From Chrysochromulina tobinii (Eukaryota > Haptophyta > Prymnesiales > Chrysochromulinaceae), in NCBI GenBank assembly GCA_001275005.1, contig JWZX01002909.1, positions 1 through 16,106 of the forward strand: a stretch of 16,106 nt of DNA, read 5' to 3'. How positions within the stretch are numbered: the stretch's first letter is position 1; each line of letters opens with the position of its first letter. Below the pieces are notes generated by a model. It had not been told where the DNA came from. It ran no database searches and worked only from the letters and a program-made list of their open reading frames with translations. This document shows, piece by piece, positions 14,515-16,106 of the stretch. The translations under genes were made by a program, and so were the position numbers.

Positions 14515-15389
14515 TGGACTGAGCTCGGGCGCCATCTGCGGAGTGAAAGACTCGATCCCTTGAGCTCACGTCGGGGTGTGGGGGCAATGCTCGGATGCGA
14601 GAGCGCCGGCGGCGCATGTGTTGACGCTCATGAAGTGGTGAAGCCTCCGCGGACAGGTGGGGGACAGTGCCGAGAAGTTGAGTGATTCGCTCTGAGAGCG
14701 ATCTTTGACGAATCTTTGACGCGGTATCCTGGTAAGCATGTAGCATCGCGCATCGGGCTGGGCGTCGTTCGCAGGAACGGGACATATGTGGTGTGGCTGT
14801 AAGGACAGTGTGGGCGGCGGCGTGGACGCTGGGCGTACCCGCGCGGGAAACCCGCGCGGATCTGCTGTTGACACCAGCCGTGCAAACTCGGTCTCGGACG
14901 ACGAATGAAGTACGCGAAAATGGTAAGAATGCACCGGCCGCGCGCGATCGTACCTTTTCGCTTTTTTTACCGGCGTGATACGACGTGATACGACGAGCAC
15001 GGAGCAGAGCGGCATGAGGCATGTTGACGAGTTGTCCGAGCGTTGACGGGGCGTACCGACCGCACGAGACATGCTACGCGGCGTTCGACTATTCGTTTGA
15101 GCTTTGATCTCCCCGCGCGACCACGGCCGGCGCACGCGGCGGGGGCCGTGCTGCGTGCAGCTTCGGCGGATCCCGCGTCGCTTCGAGCTCGCGTCAGCCT
15201 TCGTCCCCGCCCCGCCCAGCCCCCCCAGCCGCCCCTCTCCCCTGACGTCTCCGCGCGGACCGCGCGCACACGCGTACTGAGCACTCGACAGAATGTGTCC
15301 TGGCACTGACACGTAACTGACACGCACACGGCGCGGTACCCGCGCCTCGGCCGCCCCCGCCCATCTCCCTCTCCTCCTTGAGTTCGCGA
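14489..15389. other. Convergent non-coding gap between Der and the RQAS protein gene
   Basis: Some 900 bp between two genes that end toward each other. Open frames here are Arg/Pro/Ser-rich composition artefacts. Visible structure: ATCTTTGACGA twice (about 14701-14720), a strong GC hairpin at 14839-14859, TGATACGACG repeated (14976-14995), and a C-rich stretch near 15205-15240. No RNA gene was recognised. It may hold both 3' untranslated regions. Confidence 0.45.
14839..14859. repeat. 9-bp GC hairpin with AAA loop
   Basis: CCGCGCGGG and its exact complement CCCGCGCGG flank AAA. Such a stable stem between convergent genes could mark an RNA 3' end on either strand, though eukaryotic termination does not need it. 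Confidence 0.6.
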
Positions 15390-16106
15390 TCAGACGCGCA
15401 CAAGGCTCTTGGACATATGTGGCGGCGCGGCGGGTGTGACGCCGCGCCCTCCGAGCCAGGGTGGCTCGGCGGCCTTGCCCGTGAACATCGTGGGGGAGCC
15501 CGCCATCACGACGGCGGCTAGGCGATCGAGAGGCATGGAGAGCAGCCGGTCCTTGGGCGGTGAGGTATTTGGCCCACGGTCACTGCCCGTCGTCCTATAG
15601 GTGCGGTGGCCGTACACAGGCCGCGAAGGCTGCGAGGGGACATAGTGCGTCGGGCCCTTACCGTATTCGACAGGGTCGCGCCTATAGACGAGTCGTTGCA
15701 CGCCGCCGGTGACGCGCTGGGCGAGCAGTCGAGGGGACGACCAGTTGCGCGACGAGTAGACGCCCGGTGCCCTCGTGGTCGAGCCTGACGTCGACGATAG
15801 GTCTAGTCGCTGGTTGGCGATGCTCGAGGGTGAGCGCAGCTCGCCCGCAAACCCCAAGGGAGGCGTCGCCACAGCCATGGCGGCGTCGCGACTAGTGACG
15901 AGGGACGCAAACGATCGCGGGCCAGATTGGACAGATTGGAGGTCCTTCATCATCGATGTGGCCGACGCTTGACGAGACTTCGTAATCGAGGCTACAGAGG
16001 CCTGCCGGGCCACCGCGGAGGCTTGACGCGCTAGCCCAACATCCTCTACTGCCGCAGCCGTCGCCGCCGCCGCAGCTGCTGCCTCCGCCTCCGCGGCCGC
16101 CGCCGC
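15390..16106 (-). CDS. Unknown protein with repeated RQAS motifs, C-terminal part
   Basis: The frame is open from the right window edge to TGA at 15390; 238 residues are visible and the N-terminus is missing. It begins with an Ala/Glu run (from 16106), then VEDVGLARQASAVARQAS, later SRQASATS, so RQAS occurs three times within about 30 residues. R-x-x-S is the minimal basophilic-kinase site (PKA or CaMK type, family knowledge). The rest is Ser/Arg/Pro-rich and mostly disordered-looking (SRNWSSPRLLAQRV, VYGHRTYRTTGS, APPHMSKSLVRV), with no membrane span. I recognise no family. The first in-frame codon that could be taken for a start here is a GTG at 16013, but the frame clearly continues upstream. 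Confidence 0.6.
   Translation of the reverse strand, partial: AAAAAEAEAAAAAAATAAAVEDVGLARQASAVARQASVASITKSRQASATSMMKDLQSVQSGPRSFASLVTSRDAAMAVATPPLGFAGELRSPSSIANQRLDLSSTSGSTTRAPGVYSSRNWSSPRLLAQRVTGGVQRLVYRRDPVEYGKGPTHYVPSQPSRPVYGHRTYRTTGSDRGPNTSPPKDRLLSMPLDRLAAVVMAGSPTMFTGKAAEPPWLGGRGVTPAAPPHMSKSLVRV

Noticed and set aside
14411-15329. Several 85-253-codon minus-strand frames in the convergent gap
   Set aside because: Mutually overlapping frames rich in Arg, Ser and Pro with no conserved motif; typical of GC-rich non-coding sequence.

Overview
The window looks like nuclear DNA of a GC-rich, plastid-bearing unicellular alga, most likely a haptophyte (inference). The evidence is eukaryotic-only domain families (EH domain, filamin repeats, a eukaryotic protein kinase), two short GT-AG introns that join reading frames exactly, long Ala-rich and simple-sequence protein tracts, and a bacterial/plastid-type Der (EngA) GTPase with an N-terminal hydrophobic leader as expected for import into a secondary red plastid. 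Other GC-rich algae such as pelagophytes are not excluded. I see no prokaryotic operon, rRNA, tRNA or CRISPR.

Layout, left to right. 1-1091 (-): 5' part of a gene for an EH-domain (Eps15 homology) protein in which the EH domain plus a Gln/Pro/Ala linker has recently been duplicated in tandem. 1092-1262: short gap between divergent genes. 1263-3097 (+): a two-exon gene for a secretory or plastid-leader MDR/alcohol-dehydrogenase-like protein without its zinc ligands and with a very long Asp/Glu tail. 3098-3741: non-coding, with a perfect 12-bp hairpin. 3750-4687: a foldback-like non-autonomous mobile element, flanked by an 8-bp direct repeat and with about 235-bp ends made of CTGTCGAG-type subrepeats. 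4696-5111: nothing recognisable. Three minus-strand units follow: a 179-residue unknown protein (5112-5651), a doubtful 78-codon ORF (5758-5994), and a giant Ala-rich coiled-coil protein with three filamin repeats (6142-10413). A 526-bp divergent gap separates this from a Ser/Thr protein kinase (10940-12376, +), which is followed by the two-exon plastid-type Der GTPase (12666-14488, +). 14489-15389 is a convergent non-coding gap. 15390-16106 (-) is the C-terminal part of an unknown protein with repeated RQAS motifs.

The genes do not form an obvious pathway. EH (endocytosis/actin scaffold), filamin (cytoskeletal cross-linker) and the kinase are cytoplasmic signalling or cytoskeletal families, while Der acts in plastid ribosome assembly. 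The most unusual objects are the foldback-like element, whose unique markers are inverted while its subrepeat arrays run in direct orientation, the EH-domain amplification, and the zinc-less MDR enzyme whose acidic tail depends on removal of a 62-nt intron.
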